Part shown: in pieces, positions 10,151 through 17,465 of the stretch | Numbering within the stretch: the first letter of the stretch is position 1 | Layout: every line of letters starts with the position of its first letter | Source of the DNA: Ruminiclostridium cellulolyticum H10 | Lineage (GTDB): Bacteria > Bacillota > Clostridia > Acetivibrionales > DSM-1351 | DNA: 64,000 nt | Reading direction: 5' to 3' | Assembly (NCBI RefSeq): GCF_000022065.1 | Contig: NC_011898.1 | Location: forward strand, 2,348,501-2,412,500 | Made by a program: the position numbers and the translations under genes | The notes under the pieces: model-generated | What the model was told of the DNA's origin: nothing | What the model saw: only the letters and a program-made list of their open reading frames with translations | Database searches by the model: none

Positions 10151-10959
10151 AGCAACCTCCGATTATCCAATCCGTTTTTGTAAACCCCATAAAAATGATG
10201 CGTTGGACCATGTCCCTTTCCGATTTCAAGTGAATGTTCAATCGCCATTGTGACGTATTCTTTAGCTTTTTCAACCGCTGTTGTAAAAGGTATTCCCAAG
10301 GCAAGGTTTGAGGCTATAGCTGATGAAAATGTACATCCTGTTCCATGTGTATTTTTTGTCTGGATTCTTTTAGTTGAATATATGTAAAATTCTCTTCCGT
10401 CAAAAAGTATGTCTTCCGCATCTCCATATAAATGTCCGCCTTTTACCAGAACACTGCCTGCACCCATTTCATAAATGCTTCTAGCTGCCTTCTGCATATC
10501 ATTATGGTCAGTTATCCGCATCCCGGTAATCGCCTCTGCCTCCGGAATATTTGGTGTAAGCATACCTGCCAGGGGTATAAGCCTTTTTATAAAAAACTCG
10601 AGAGCTTCTTCTTTCATGAGGGCGTGACCGCCTTTTGCAATCATTACAGGGTCAATAACCACATTTACAGGCTTATATTGTTCCAATTTTTCAGCAACAG
10701 CTTCCATGCACTCCTTGTCTGACAGCATACCTATTTTTACAGCATCAGGTGTTATGTCTTCAAAAACTGCATCTATCTGTTTTTTAATCATATCAGGCGT
10801 TATATCCTGAATATCGATGACGCGGTATGTATTCTCTGCAACTACCGATACAATAACACTCATTCCATAAATACCATGTGCAGCAAAGGTTTTTAAATCC
10901 GCCTGAATTCCTGCTCCTCCGCTGCAGTCTGATCCTGCAATTGTTAATACTTTCTTCAT
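10147..10959 (-). CDS. thiD: Hydroxymethylpyrimidine/phosphomethylpyrimidine kinase
   Basis: 270 residues, ribokinase fold: [20 protein letters not shown] at the N-terminus (HMP site), [29 protein letters not shown] and [17 protein letters not shown] (anion hole and catalytic Asp region replaced by the family G-T-G-C). First gene of the operon, directly downstream of two TPP riboswitches; phosphorylates HMP and HMP-P for ThiE. Confidence 0.95.
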   Translation of the reverse strand: MKKVLTIAGSDCSGGAGIQADLKTFAAHGIYGMSVIVSVVAENTYRVIDIQDITPDMIKKQIDAVFEDITPDAVKIGMLSDKECMEAVAEKLEQYKPVNVVIDPVMIAKGGHALMKEEALEFFIKRLIPLAGMLTPNIPEAEAITGMRITDHNDMQKAARSIYEMGAGSVLVKGGHLYGDAEDILFDGREFYIYSTKRIQTKNTHGTGCTFSSAIASNLALGIPFTTAVEKAKEYVTMAIEHSLEIGKGHGPTHHFYGVYKNGLDNRRLL

Positions 10960-11030
10960 TAAACGTTACTCCTCCTTAACTGTAATAGGGTTACTTGTTT
11001 AACTTGACCTTGGCAAAGTAAAAGACGCAT

Positions 11031-11063
11031 AAAAAAGATGCCATCCAACAGGAAAGCACCTTT
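11031..11063 (-). terminator. Terminator of the downstream TPP riboswitch
   Basis: Minus strand: AAAGGTGC, inner TCC-TGTT-GGA, GCATCTTT and then T-run. It sits between the second TPP aptamer and thiD, the position of an expression-platform terminator. Confidence 0.8.
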
Positions 11064-11087
11064 AACCTATACAATAAGTTATTGTCA

Positions 11088-11166
11088 TTGCTTCCCTACA
11101 ACGGTATTAACCGACAGGTTCCAAGGGTCAGGTTTTACCTTCTCAACCAAAAATTGGTCCCCCCAC
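11088..11166 (-). ncRNA. TPP riboswitch 2 (proximal to thiD)
   Basis: The minus strand has the THI-box core: GGTTGAGAAGG, ACCTGACCCTTGGAACCTG and the 3' part ACCGTTGTAGGGAAGCA. The order and spacing match the TPP aptamer (pyrimidine-sensing helix, P4/P5 and the closing P1). Near-identical to a second copy about 195 bases upstream. Confidence 0.92.
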
Positions 11167-11210
11167 AAATTTTTACTATTAAATTTTGTAATACACATTT
11201 ACTATTGAGA

Positions 11211-11242
11211 AAAACAAAAAACACCCACCTTTGTAAGGTGAG
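11211..11242 (-). terminator. Terminator between the two TPP aptamers
   Basis: Minus strand: CTCACCTT-ACA-AAGGTGGG followed by TGTTTTTTG. Its position just after aptamer 1 makes it that aptamer's own expression platform. Confidence 0.82.
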
Positions 11243-11282
11243 CGGCATTTATCAAAATCTTGTCAAAAATTTCTGATAATTT

Positions 11283-11361
11283 TTGCTTCCCTACACCGGT
11301 GTTAACCGACAGGTTCCAAGGGTCAGGTTTTACCTTCTCAACCAAAATGGTTCCCCCGCAA
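11283..11361 (-). ncRNA. TPP riboswitch 1 (distal, first in the leader)
   Basis: Minus strand core is GGTTGAGAAGG, ACCTGACCCTTGGAACCTG and ACCGGTGTAGGGAAGCA, with a GGGGGAACC 5' arm. The core bases are the same as in riboswitch 2, so both should bind TPP. Each aptamer has its own terminator, giving two serial decisions. Confidence 0.92.
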
Positions 11362-11374
11362 CTAGTACTCTTAA

Positions 11375-11403
11375 ATTTTACCACAACTTTATAAGCCGGT
11401 AAA
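11375..11403 (-). promoter_or_regulatory. Promoter of the thi operon
   Basis: Minus strand TTTACC (11398-11403), 17-base spacer, TAAAAT (11375-11380), which puts the start a few bases ahead of the first TPP aptamer. Confidence 0.65.
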
Positions 11404-11406
11404 GAG

Positions 11407-12384
11407 CTAATTTACCGTTTCAAATTGTCTGAATTCCCCTGCCAGCTCAATCCCCGTATTATTTCCTGTATCTGAAAAAATAATTTTACCGCTTTTATCG
11501 CTTAGAATAACGTCTACCTGTGATGTTATGCTTTCTTGTATATCAATATTCATCATACCGTTTTTAGGAGCCTTTAGAACTCCCCCTCTGCCTACGGAAG
11601 CTTTTAGTGAAAGTCTATTCTTAGAATCCTCTACAACAATTTCAAGAACGTTATTTACATAAGATAACTTTTTTACTTTAGCTCCAGTATAAGTGGCAAA
11701 TCTAAAAAATCTGTCTCCAAGCTTTAAAAATGAAATAAGCCCATCAAAACTTGAACTCAACCAGGGTATAGACGCAATTGAAAACATAAGGCAAGTGTTT
11801 TCCGATTTAAAATGATTGCATTGAAGCCAAATCCATGACTTAGGAAAAGAGGTTCCCCAATCCTTTTCAATATATCCGTAGCCTGCCGTAAAATCCGTAT
11901 CTCTGTTATTTATATTGAGAAATCCTTCAATACCGCAATGTATGTTCACAATACCGTGATAACATTCCATAAAGGGTATAAAAGAAAAAGGCCCCATAAT
12001 GCCGGGATTGAATATAGTTTTGGGAAATGGAACCACATCTGTATAACCTATTTCACCGTTTAGAGTGAAATCTCCATCCTGTATATTGATAGAAAACCCA
12101 TTTCTATTAAAGTGATTATCATTTATTGATATATCAAATACTTTTGTAGAATATGAGAATTCTTTTACAGAAAACCTCTTGTACAAAGTTTTGCCTGAAA
12201 CCGCTTCAATTACCTGAATAAATGCATGCTTGTCATTTTTTGCTTTTGACACACCGGGAATGACAGCATAAATATTTTTAGCATATTTATCAATTATTTT
12301 GAAATACCATCCCTCAAAATAATCTGTATGCCTATACCTTCCTTGATATATTTCTGGGTTGAAAATTCTGTTGATTAAATACAT
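11407..12384 (-). CDS. Tocopherol-cyclase-like family protein
   Basis: 325 residues from the ATG at 12384 (GGAGTG 7 bases upstream; the frame is open to 12426). N-terminal YRHTDYFEGWYFKI and central GYGYIEKDWGTSFPKSWIWLQ are hallmark blocks of the tocopherol-cyclase-like family (Pfam Tocopherol_cycl), a two-domain lipocalin-like beta fold. In plants this family closes the chromanol ring; an anaerobic Firmicute has no tocopherol, so the bacterial substrate is unknown. The gene follows fur by 59 bases on the same strand and is probably read from the feo promoter. It ends near a GGTAAA/TTTACC hairpin without a T-run. Confidence 0.75.
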   Translation of the reverse strand: MYLINRIFNPEIYQGRYRHTDYFEGWYFKIIDKYAKNIYAVIPGVSKAKNDKHAFIQVIEAVSGKTLYKRFSVKEFSYSTKVFDISINDNHFNRNGFSINIQDGDFTLNGEIGYTDVVPFPKTIFNPGIMGPFSFIPFMECYHGIVNIHCGIEGFLNINNRDTDFTAGYGYIEKDWGTSFPKSWIWLQCNHFKSENTCLMFSIASIPWLSSSFDGLISFLKLGDRFFRFATYTGAKVKKLSYVNNVLEIVVEDSKNRLSLKASVGRGGVLKAPKNGMMNIDIQESITSQVDVILSDKSGKIIFSDTGNNTGIELAGEFRQFETVN

Positions 12385-12443
12385 AAAGAAACACTCCGTT
12401 AGTTGTATATAACAAAGTGTTCCCATATTTTAAAATTTTAAAT

Positions 12444-12884
12444 TTATTCCCTGCACTTTTTACATAATCCATAAAATTGAACCCTGTGGTCTTTTACCAG
12501 AAAACCGTTCTTTCTGAGAATCTCTTCTTCAAGATTGTCCAGTAAGTCTTCCTCAACCTCTGAGACACACCCGCAGGTATTACAAATAAGATGATGATGC
12601 CTGTGATCCTCATTGGGTTTGACCAGCTCATACCTGCTGAAACCGTCATCAAAATCCAGCTTGTGAACAAGATTGAGCTTATCCAACAAAATCATAGTCC
12701 TGTACACTGTTGCAAGGCCAATTTCAGGATGCTTGGCTTTAACCAGGTTGAACAGCTCCTCCGTACTTACGTGTTGTCCGGAACACTGAACCAATGTATC
12801 AAGGATCGCTGCTCTTTGCCCTGTAAATTTATATCCGCATTCCCTTAGCTTTTCTTTTAAAAAGCCATTGTCACCAGTATTCAA
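12444..12884 (-). CDS. fur: Fur-family metalloregulator
   Basis: 146 residues. DNA-binding winged helix (LREC-GYKFTGQRAAILDTLV, GLATVYRTMILL) followed by the metal/dimer domain with HRHHHLICNTCGCVSEVEE and a C-terminal CKKC, giving the two CxxC zinc sites. A TTG start at 12884 is chosen because a perfect AGGAGG stands 7 bases before it and it gives the normal Fur length; a GTG at 12947 would add 21 atypical residues and overlap the upstream gene. Co-transcribed with feoA, feoB and a Cys-rich gene behind a Fur box, so it is probably the iron sensor Fur regulating its own operon, though PerR or Zur cannot be excluded by sequence alone. Confidence 0.85.
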   Translation of the reverse strand: MNTGDNGFLKEKLRECGYKFTGQRAAILDTLVQCSGQHVSTEELFNLVKAKHPEIGLATVYRTMILLDKLNLVHKLDFDDGFSRYELVKPNEDHRHHHLICNTCGCVSEVEEDLLDNLEEEILRKNGFLVKDHRVQFYGLCKKCRE

Positions 12885-12897
12885 AATGTAGCCTCCT

Positions 12898-13056
12898 TCA
12901 ACTATTTTTGCAGGTTTTCCACAATGAACATCCTTTACAGTTTTCACATCCCCGTTTTTCTATAAATATTTTACCACACCTTGGGCATTTTGTATTTGAT
13001 TTTTTATTGGCATCATATTCAAACTGATATTTGCACAGACTGCATTTAACTAACAT
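12898..13056 (-). CDS. Small Cys-rich protein (52 aa) of the feo operon
   Basis: A 52-residue frame from the ATG at 13056 to a TGA whose bases are part of the fur ribosome-binding site. It has eight cysteines at 5, 8, 24, 27, 37, 40, 43 and 49. The first four form a CxxC-x15-CPRCG zinc-ribbon-like pair; the last four form C-x2-C-x2-C-x5-C, reminiscent of an iron-sulphur or second metal site. AAGGAGG lies 7-8 bases before the ATG, overlapping the feoB stop. Tight packing between feoB and fur argues for a role in ferrous iron uptake or sensing, by analogy with the small FeoC partners. I do not recognise the family. Confidence 0.75.
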   Translation of the reverse strand: MLVKCSLCKYQFEYDANKKSNTKCPRCGKIFIEKRGCENCKGCSLWKTCKNS

Positions 13057-13073
13057 ATTTATCAGCCTCCTTG

Positions 13074-14897
13074 TCAGACTATCACCTGAGCCAGAATTCC
13101 GCCTATCAAAAACGCTATTACAAAGCTTCCAAGCCAGATTGCGGTTGCCTCCAGCTTTGACCTTTCTTTAAATATCATAATAATTGAGGCTACACATGGT
13201 ACGAATAATGTAATTGTAATAAGTGCCACAAGCATTTGCGGGTTCGTCAGTACCATACGACTTAACCCTGCTGCCCCGAAGTCTCTTCTGATAATCCCCA
13301 TTATAAATACTACTGATGCCTGTTCAGGCAGTTTAAGCCACTGAACCGTCAAAGGTGATATGGCATTTTCTATCTTACCCAGCAAACCGGTATACTGCAA
13401 TACCGTTATTAGAACCGCACCAAAGGCAAATATGGGTGTTGCCTCTATTAGGAAGGCTTTTGCCTTTACATATGTCTTTTTCATAACATTCTTAAACTGT
13501 GGCATCCTTATTTGCGGCAGATCTATAAACAACTGAGTAGATTCCCCGGGCAGGATTTTGTTCATTAAAACTCCTGAAATACCAAATATAAAAATCAATA
13601 ACGCTGTATAAGCTAAGATATATTTCATTCCCAAAGGTGTCAGTAATCCTATAATTACACCAAACTGTGCGGAACAAGGAATTGTCAGCCCCAATAAAAA
13701 TGTGGCAATTACACGCTCTCTTCTTGAGCCTAAAAGGCGGGTTGTCATAGTAGCCATAGTTATGCAGCCGAAGCCCAGTATAAGAGGTATTATTGCCCTT
13801 CCGTTAAGCCCAACCTTGGAAAGAGCCTTATCCGAAAGTACGGCAATTCTGGGCAGAAAACCTGAGTCCTCCAGAATTGACATAAGCATGTAAAATCCTA
13901 TAGTCAAAGGCAGCAGCAGTCCTAATATATAAATCACTGTCATTGTTAACAATCCGTAATCGCCTATCAATAAACTTCCGATAAACGAATTTTTAGGGAT
14001 AAAACTTAGGAGTGATTCAATAAAAGGTTTGTAAAAACCTTCCATTACTGTTCCTTCTGTAAAATCAACAACTGTCTGTGCTATAAAGACACCAATGAAC
14101 CAAAACATACCTGCCATTATCAACAGTAGCATGGGTATGCCTGTAATAGGCTTTAGCAGCAGTCTTCCGATAGTAGTACCCAAACTTGTTCCGCTATATG
14201 AATCAGAAAGAACACTTTCTGTAATTTTGTCTACTCTTTGCCTTCTGCTTTTATAAATCTCCTCCCGCTTACCCGCAGTCGGAAGGCCTTTTCTTTGAGA
14301 AAGTACTTCATCGTCCTCCAAAAGCATCAAGGCTTCTGCTTCGCTTATTTCGTTTAGGTCATAAGTGTTGATAAGCTCCTGAACTCCTTCAGTTTTTATA
14401 CCGACCCTTGCATTGGCTATCTTTTGCTTTATTTCATCCACGCCAATACCCTTAAGTGCAGAAGTTGCAACAACCTCCACTCCTAATTGTCTTGACAGTT
14501 CTGCGGTATCTACCTTTATACCGTTTTTTTTCGCTTCATCAATAAGGTTTACGGCAACAATTACTTTCTTGCCCATGTCTATAAGCTGTTGGGTCAAAAA
14601 AATATCTCTTTGCATATGAACCGCATCAATTACGTTCAACACCAAGTCCCCATTTATTATTACGTCCCTAGCAACTCTTTCCTCATCATTGAATGAGGAT
14701 ACACCATATATTCCGGGTGTATCCTCGACTACATAATCTCCATATCGTCCGGTGCTTATATCAACCGTAGTACCCGGAAAGTTTGATACATCAACGTACA
14801 TTCCTGTAAGTGCGTTGAAAAACAACGATTTACCTACATTCGGGTTTCCCACAAGAACCAGATGCTTTAAATTCTTTTTATTAGTAGTGTTTTCCAT
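13074..14897 (-). CDS. feoB: Ferrous iron transporter, GTPase-permease
   Basis: 607 residues from the ATG at 14897 (GGGGG 5 bases upstream). N-terminal G domain: GNPNVGKS at 17-24, DTPGIYG near 60, NLID near 117, then the GDI linker and about eight membrane segments with the conserved Gate motifs (PCSAQFGVIIG, FVPCVASI). It imports Fe(II) across the cytoplasmic membrane. It is shorter than E. coli FeoB (773), as typical for Gram-positive forms. The gene follows feoA by 34 bases. Confidence 0.95.
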   Translation of the reverse strand: MENTTNKKNLKHLVLVGNPNVGKSLFFNALTGMYVDVSNFPGTTVDISTGRYGDYVVEDTPGIYGVSSFNDEERVARDVIINGDLVLNVIDAVHMQRDIFLTQQLIDMGKKVIVAVNLIDEAKKNGIKVDTAELSRQLGVEVVATSALKGIGVDEIKQKIANARVGIKTEGVQELINTYDLNEISEAEALMLLEDDEVLSQRKGLPTAGKREEIYKSRRQRVDKITESVLSDSYSGTSLGTTIGRLLLKPITGIPMLLLIMAGMFWFIGVFIAQTVVDFTEGTVMEGFYKPFIESLLSFIPKNSFIGSLLIGDYGLLTMTVIYILGLLLPLTIGFYMLMSILEDSGFLPRIAVLSDKALSKVGLNGRAIIPLILGFGCITMATMTTRLLGSRRERVIATFLLGLTIPCSAQFGVIIGLLTPLGMKYILAYTALLIFIFGISGVLMNKILPGESTQLFIDLPQIRMPQFKNVMKKTYVKAKAFLIEATPIFAFGAVLITVLQYTGLLGKIENAISPLTVQWLKLPEQASVVFIMGIIRRDFGAAGLSRMVLTNPQMLVALITITLFVPCVASIIMIFKERSKLEATAIWLGSFVIAFLIGGILAQVIV

Positions 14898-14931
14898 AAT
14901 ATCCCCCAGGCTTACCAATAAATTTAATCAT

Positions 14932-15165
14932 TCAGCTCACTTTTTCAATAACTATATGTTCTGCAAGCTTTCTACTAATAGCAACTTCCTGAAGTCTGTT
15001 CTGTAATATTATCGGTCCCGCCGGCAGTTTCTCAGAACACTTCAATTTGGAGCCCTCATATATACAAAGGCGTATTGCTTGGGTACGGATATCCTTATCC
15101 TCTATACTAACAATTTCAATGGTATCTCCTCTGTTAACCTTGTCTAATGTCAAATTAACCGCCAC
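14932..15165 (-). CDS. feoA: Ferrous iron transport accessory protein, SH3-like
   Basis: 77 residues, the normal FeoA size, with the SH3-like pattern (LDKVNRGDTIEIVSIED, RLCIYEGSKLKC, GPIILQNRLQEVAISRKLAEHIVIE). It is the first gene of the iron operon and is preceded by a promoter containing a Fur box. Confidence 0.92.
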   Translation of the reverse strand: MAVNLTLDKVNRGDTIEIVSIEDKDIRTQAIRLCIYEGSKLKCSEKLPAGPIILQNRLQEVAISRKLAEHIVIEKVS

Positions 15166-15191
15166 CTTTTTTGATAACTATTCTCAATAAT

Positions 15192-15220
15192 ATATTAACT
15201 TAAATGATAATCATTGTCAA
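15192..15220 (-). promoter_or_regulatory. feo operon promoter with embedded Fur box
   Basis: Minus strand TTGACA (15215-15220), 17-base spacer, TAATAT (15192-15197): a near-consensus promoter. The plus-strand TGATAATCATTGTCA at 15205-15219 matches the 7-1-7 Fur box TGATAATCATTATCA at 14 of 15 positions and covers the -35 and spacer, so Fur binding would exclude RNA polymerase. Confidence 0.88.
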
Positions 15221-15270
15221 TAAGATAGCGGTAATTTGTAGTAAACTTTTATACAAATTTTACTCTTTTT

Positions 15271-15456
15271 TTAAGTCTTTTTTTGTTTGTTCTTTACAGT
15301 GTAGCCCTCACATTCGTTTCCTGATGACTGGCGAACGGAAACAGAAGGCATCTGTCTGCCTTTAAAACCAAAAAGCTTACAGCCGTAGGGCATCCTGGCA
15401 TCATAAGTGATGAAGTAATGCTTGCATTTGAGGCAATTGACTCTTTCCTGTTCCAT
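15271..15456 (-). CDS. Conserved-looking small cysteine protein of unknown function
   Basis: 61 residues from the ATG at 15456 (GGAGG 6 bases upstream). N-terminal CLKCKHYFITYD, a middle YGCKLFGFKG and a C-terminal SSGNECEGY give four cysteines in a CxxC...C...C arrangement that could hold one zinc. No membrane or signal segment. It is transcribed toward the feo operon from its own gap. I do not assign a function. Confidence 0.65.
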   Translation of the reverse strand: MEQERVNCLKCKHYFITYDARMPYGCKLFGFKGRQMPSVSVRQSSGNECEGYTVKNKQKKT

Positions 15457-15474
15457 TAAAAACCTCCGGTTCAC

Positions 15475-15738
15475 AACTATTATAATGTTAAATTAATTTA
15501 GGGTCATCAATACCTAGTTATTGCAAAAATATATTTTAAATTATAGCACAATTCAATTCTTAAAAAATGTTTACACCTTATGGGGAGACTATTCTAAATA
15601 AAATTTTGTACGTTATTAAATAAACTTACATATAATTAATTAAACAAGGAATTTGAAGCTATACTACAGGTTTGCCATTTTTTCATGACAACTCCTTGTA
15701 GATGATCATAAACATGCCAGTTTCACGGATAACCGACT
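15475..15738. other. AT-rich intergenic region
   Basis: No supported gene. It contains one imperfect inverted repeat (ACAAGGA at 15644-15650 and TCCTTGT at 15693-15699) of unknown meaning. A promoter for the next gene begins at its right end. Confidence 0.4.
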
Positions 15739-15768
15739 TTGGCTATTCACAAGCAAATATGATATAAT
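15739..15768 (+). promoter_or_regulatory. Promoter of the 14-residue repeat protein gene
   Basis: TTGGCT (15739-15744), 18-base spacer, TATAAT (15763-15768), about 25 bases before the start codon. Confidence 0.6.
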
Positions 15769-15794
15769 TTCTTTGATTATTAAAAGAAAGAGTG

Positions 15795-16025
15795 ATGAGT
15801 TTGTATTCCCGTAAGGAAAAGTACTATGATGGCCAGGGAATTTTAAGAAATCCCGGGGACAGCTTTTTTGATAAAGAAGGAATACTTCGTGATCCGGGTG
15901 AGGATTATTTTGATTTTTTCAGTGTACTAAGAAAAGCTGATGAAAACTTTTATGATAGTCAGGGTGTATTAAGAAATTGCGATGAAAGTTTTTATGACGG
16001 TGCGGGTAACATGTGTGAAAGATAG
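15795..16025 (+). CDS. Small protein made of 14-residue repeats
   Basis: 76 residues from the ATG at 15795 (a GTG at 15792 is adjacent; the ribosome-binding site is only AAAGAG). After nine leader residues the chain is four and a half repeats of 14 residues: YYDGQGILRNPGDS, FFDKEGILRDPGED, YFDFFSVLRKADEN, FYDSQGVLRNCDES and FYDGAGNMCER. The consensus is [FY][FY]D-x-x-G-[IV]-LR-x-x-[GD]-[DE]-x. It is acidic and aromatic-rich, without signal or membrane segment. It has its own promoter and terminator. The family is not one I recognise; the pattern is distinct from MORN, choline-binding and YD repeats. Confidence 0.75.
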   Translation: MSLYSRKEKYYDGQGILRNPGDSFFDKEGILRDPGEDYFDFFSVLRKADENFYDSQGVLRNCDESFYDGAGNMCER

Positions 16026-16061
16026 TAAAAGGGATGCCTCTTATTGAGACATCCCTTTTTA
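16026..16061. terminator. Bidirectional terminator between the repeat protein gene and corA
   Basis: AAAAGGGATG, inner CTC/GAG pair, CATCCCTTTTT: symmetrical stem flanked by A and T runs, serving convergent transcripts. Confidence 0.88.
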
Positions 16062-16064
16062 TCT

Positions 16065-16997
16065 TTAAAATAATTTCTTCTTGTAAAGTGTGTAACCCGT
16101 AACTGTACACATCACCACCGAAATAACCACAATAAACCAGAATGAATGTCCTCCTTCTTTTAACGGCAAATTAACATTCATGCCAAAGAAGCTGGAAATC
16201 ATTGTAGGTATAGCCATAACAATGGTAACGGATGTCAAAAACTTCATTACTATATTAAGATTGTTTGAAATAACGGAAGCAAAAGCATCCATGGTTCCAG
16301 ACAGAATGCTGCTGTATATATTTGCCATTTCTATAGCCTGCTTGTTTTCTATAATAACATCCTCAAGAAGCTCTTGATCATCAGGATAATTTTTTATATA
16401 TTCAAATTTCATTAATTTTTCCAGAACAACTTCATTTGATTTCAATGCTGTGGAAAAGTATACAAGACTCTTTTCAAGTTTTAGCATTTGAATTAATTCC
16501 TTGTTTTTCATGGATTTGTAAACTTCCTGCTCCACCCTGCTGCTTGTTTTGTCTATATGCTTGAGGTACTGCAAGTATCTTGTTGCATTTCTATAAAGAA
16601 TCTGCAAAACAAATCTTGTCTTAAATTGGGTTAAAAAGGATTTAACTCTGTTGTTTGCAAAATCATTAAGTATCGTGTCTTCTTTCAGACATACTGTAAT
16701 AATTATGTGTTTTATAAGTATAATTCCAAGAGGTATGGTTGTATACACATTTAGATTACCCTCTTTTTCAACAATAGGTACGTCAACAATTATAAGCGTC
16801 TGTCCATTATCACTCTCAATACGTGCCCTTTCCTCTTCGTCAAGTGCAGCCTTCAGAAAATCCATTTCCACACCCAATGTACTGTTTACTTCTACGATTT
16901 CTTCCTCGGTAGGATTAATGAGATTTACCCATACACCATCCTCAAAGGTATCTGTTCTCAATATTTCATTGTTTACTGTTTTAAAAATTTCAATCAT
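16065..16997 (-). CDS. corA: CorA-family magnesium transporter
   Basis: 310 residues, the usual CorA size. A long N-terminal cytoplasmic domain is followed by two C-terminal membrane segments, the first ending in the signature FFGMNV (GMN selectivity motif) with the NLPLKEG periplasmic loop, and a basic C-terminus (YKKKLF). It carries Mg2+ (possibly Co2+/Ni2+). Start ATG at 16997 has GAGGG upstream. It is placed behind an M-box Mg2+ riboswitch and a 30-codon leader ORF, so it is Mg-repressed here. Confidence 0.93.
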   Translation of the reverse strand: MIEIFKTVNNEILRTDTFEDGVWVNLINPTEEEIVEVNSTLGVEMDFLKAALDEEERARIESDNGQTLIIVDVPIVEKEGNLNVYTTIPLGIILIKHIIITVCLKEDTILNDFANNRVKSFLTQFKTRFVLQILYRNATRYLQYLKHIDKTSSRVEQEVYKSMKNKELIQMLKLEKSLVYFSTALKSNEVVLEKLMKFEYIKNYPDDQELLEDVIIENKQAIEMANIYSSILSGTMDAFASVISNNLNIVMKFLTSVTIVMAIPTMISSFFGMNVNLPLKEGGHSFWFIVVISVVMCTVTGYTLYKKKLF

Positions 16998-17048
16998 GGA
17001 TATCCCTCTTCTCTATATAGTCTTACATTAAGGGATTATTTGCATACA

Positions 17049-17141
17049 TTACCTTGTTGACAAAGTAAACGGCACAGCAAATAAACCCTCATAACTTATT
17101 GAATTACGTATGTGATAGTTACTATCAGGGTCGCAATCCAT
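17049..17141 (-). CDS. 30-residue leader peptide ORF between the M-box and corA
   Basis: ATG at 17141 with a strong GGAGGTG about 8 bases before it, 30 codons and TAA at 17049-17051; corA starts 51 bases later. The peptide begins MDCDPDSNYHIRNSIS. Acidic residues at 2, 4 and 6 with proline at 5 recall the EPDP start of E. coli MgtL, whose nascent acidic/proline stretch destabilises ribosomes when Mg2+ is low. Its place between an Mg2+ riboswitch terminator and a Mg2+ transporter suggests a second, translation-based Mg2+ sensor. That it is translated is inferred from the ribosome-binding site. Confidence 0.6.
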   Translation of the reverse strand: MDCDPDSNYHIRNSISYEGLFAVPFTLSTR

Positions 17142-17173
17142 ACCGTTCACCTCCAAAAGAAAAATTAAAAATA

Positions 17174-17206
17174 ATAAAAAAATCGTCGCAAAACGAGTGA
17201 CGATTT
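17174..17206 (-). terminator. Expression-platform terminator of the M-box
   Basis: Minus strand AAATCGTC, 11-base loop, GACGATTT then TTTT. The 5' side includes TCACTCGTT (17193-17201), which is exactly complementary to AACGAGTGA at the 3' end of the aptamer, so an antiterminator can form when the aptamer is unfolded. Confidence 0.85.
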
Positions 17207-17218
17207 ATGTCATAAAAA

Positions 17219-17379
17219 CCCTTCACTCGTTGAGTTTTAGCACTATACAGCTTTGGACCACTTTATCTCCAGCTACATTAAGTAAAACCTTATTTCGGTA
17301 ATACCTGTTGACCCATTGGCATCTCTCGATGTTTCCGGGCAGCAGCATTTATCTGTATAGGAACCTCACCTAACGAATA
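17219..17379 (-). ncRNA. M-box (ykoK) magnesium riboswitch
   Basis: The minus strand carries the conserved M-box blocks in order: TTCGTTAGGTGAGGTTCCTA, ATGCTGCTGCCC, CCAATGGGTCAACAGG, ATAAGGTTTTA, TTAATGTAGCTGG, AGTGCTAAAACTC and AACGAGTGAAGG, closing P1. This matches the B. subtilis mgtE leader closely. Mg2+ binding should favour the terminator just downstream and switch corA off. Confidence 0.95.
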
Positions 17380-17395
17380 TTTAGTTAACAAAGTA

Positions 17396-17424
17396 ATTAT
17401 ATACCTCTACTGTTCTTTTTTCAA
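17396..17424 (-). promoter_or_regulatory. Promoter of the M-box-corA transcript
   Basis: Minus strand TTGAAA (17419-17424), 17-base spacer, TATAAT (17396-17401), ending just upstream of the riboswitch. Confidence 0.8.
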
Positions 17425-17465
17425 TATCTATAGTATTAAATTTTTTAGAATTTTTTCTCGAATTT

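Noticed and set aside
12444-12947. GTG start for fur giving 167 residues
   Set aside because: It would overlap the Cys-rich gene, adds atypical residues, and lacks a ribosome-binding site, whereas TTG at 12884 has a perfect AGGAGG.
15644-15699. Inverted repeat ACAAGGA/TCCTTGT as a riboswitch
   Set aside because: A single 7-bp helix around 42 bases with no known aptamer core; kept only as a note on the intergenic region.
17402-17465. Terminator after ribH
   Set aside because: Only a weak AT-only fold; the region is better explained as the corA promoter.
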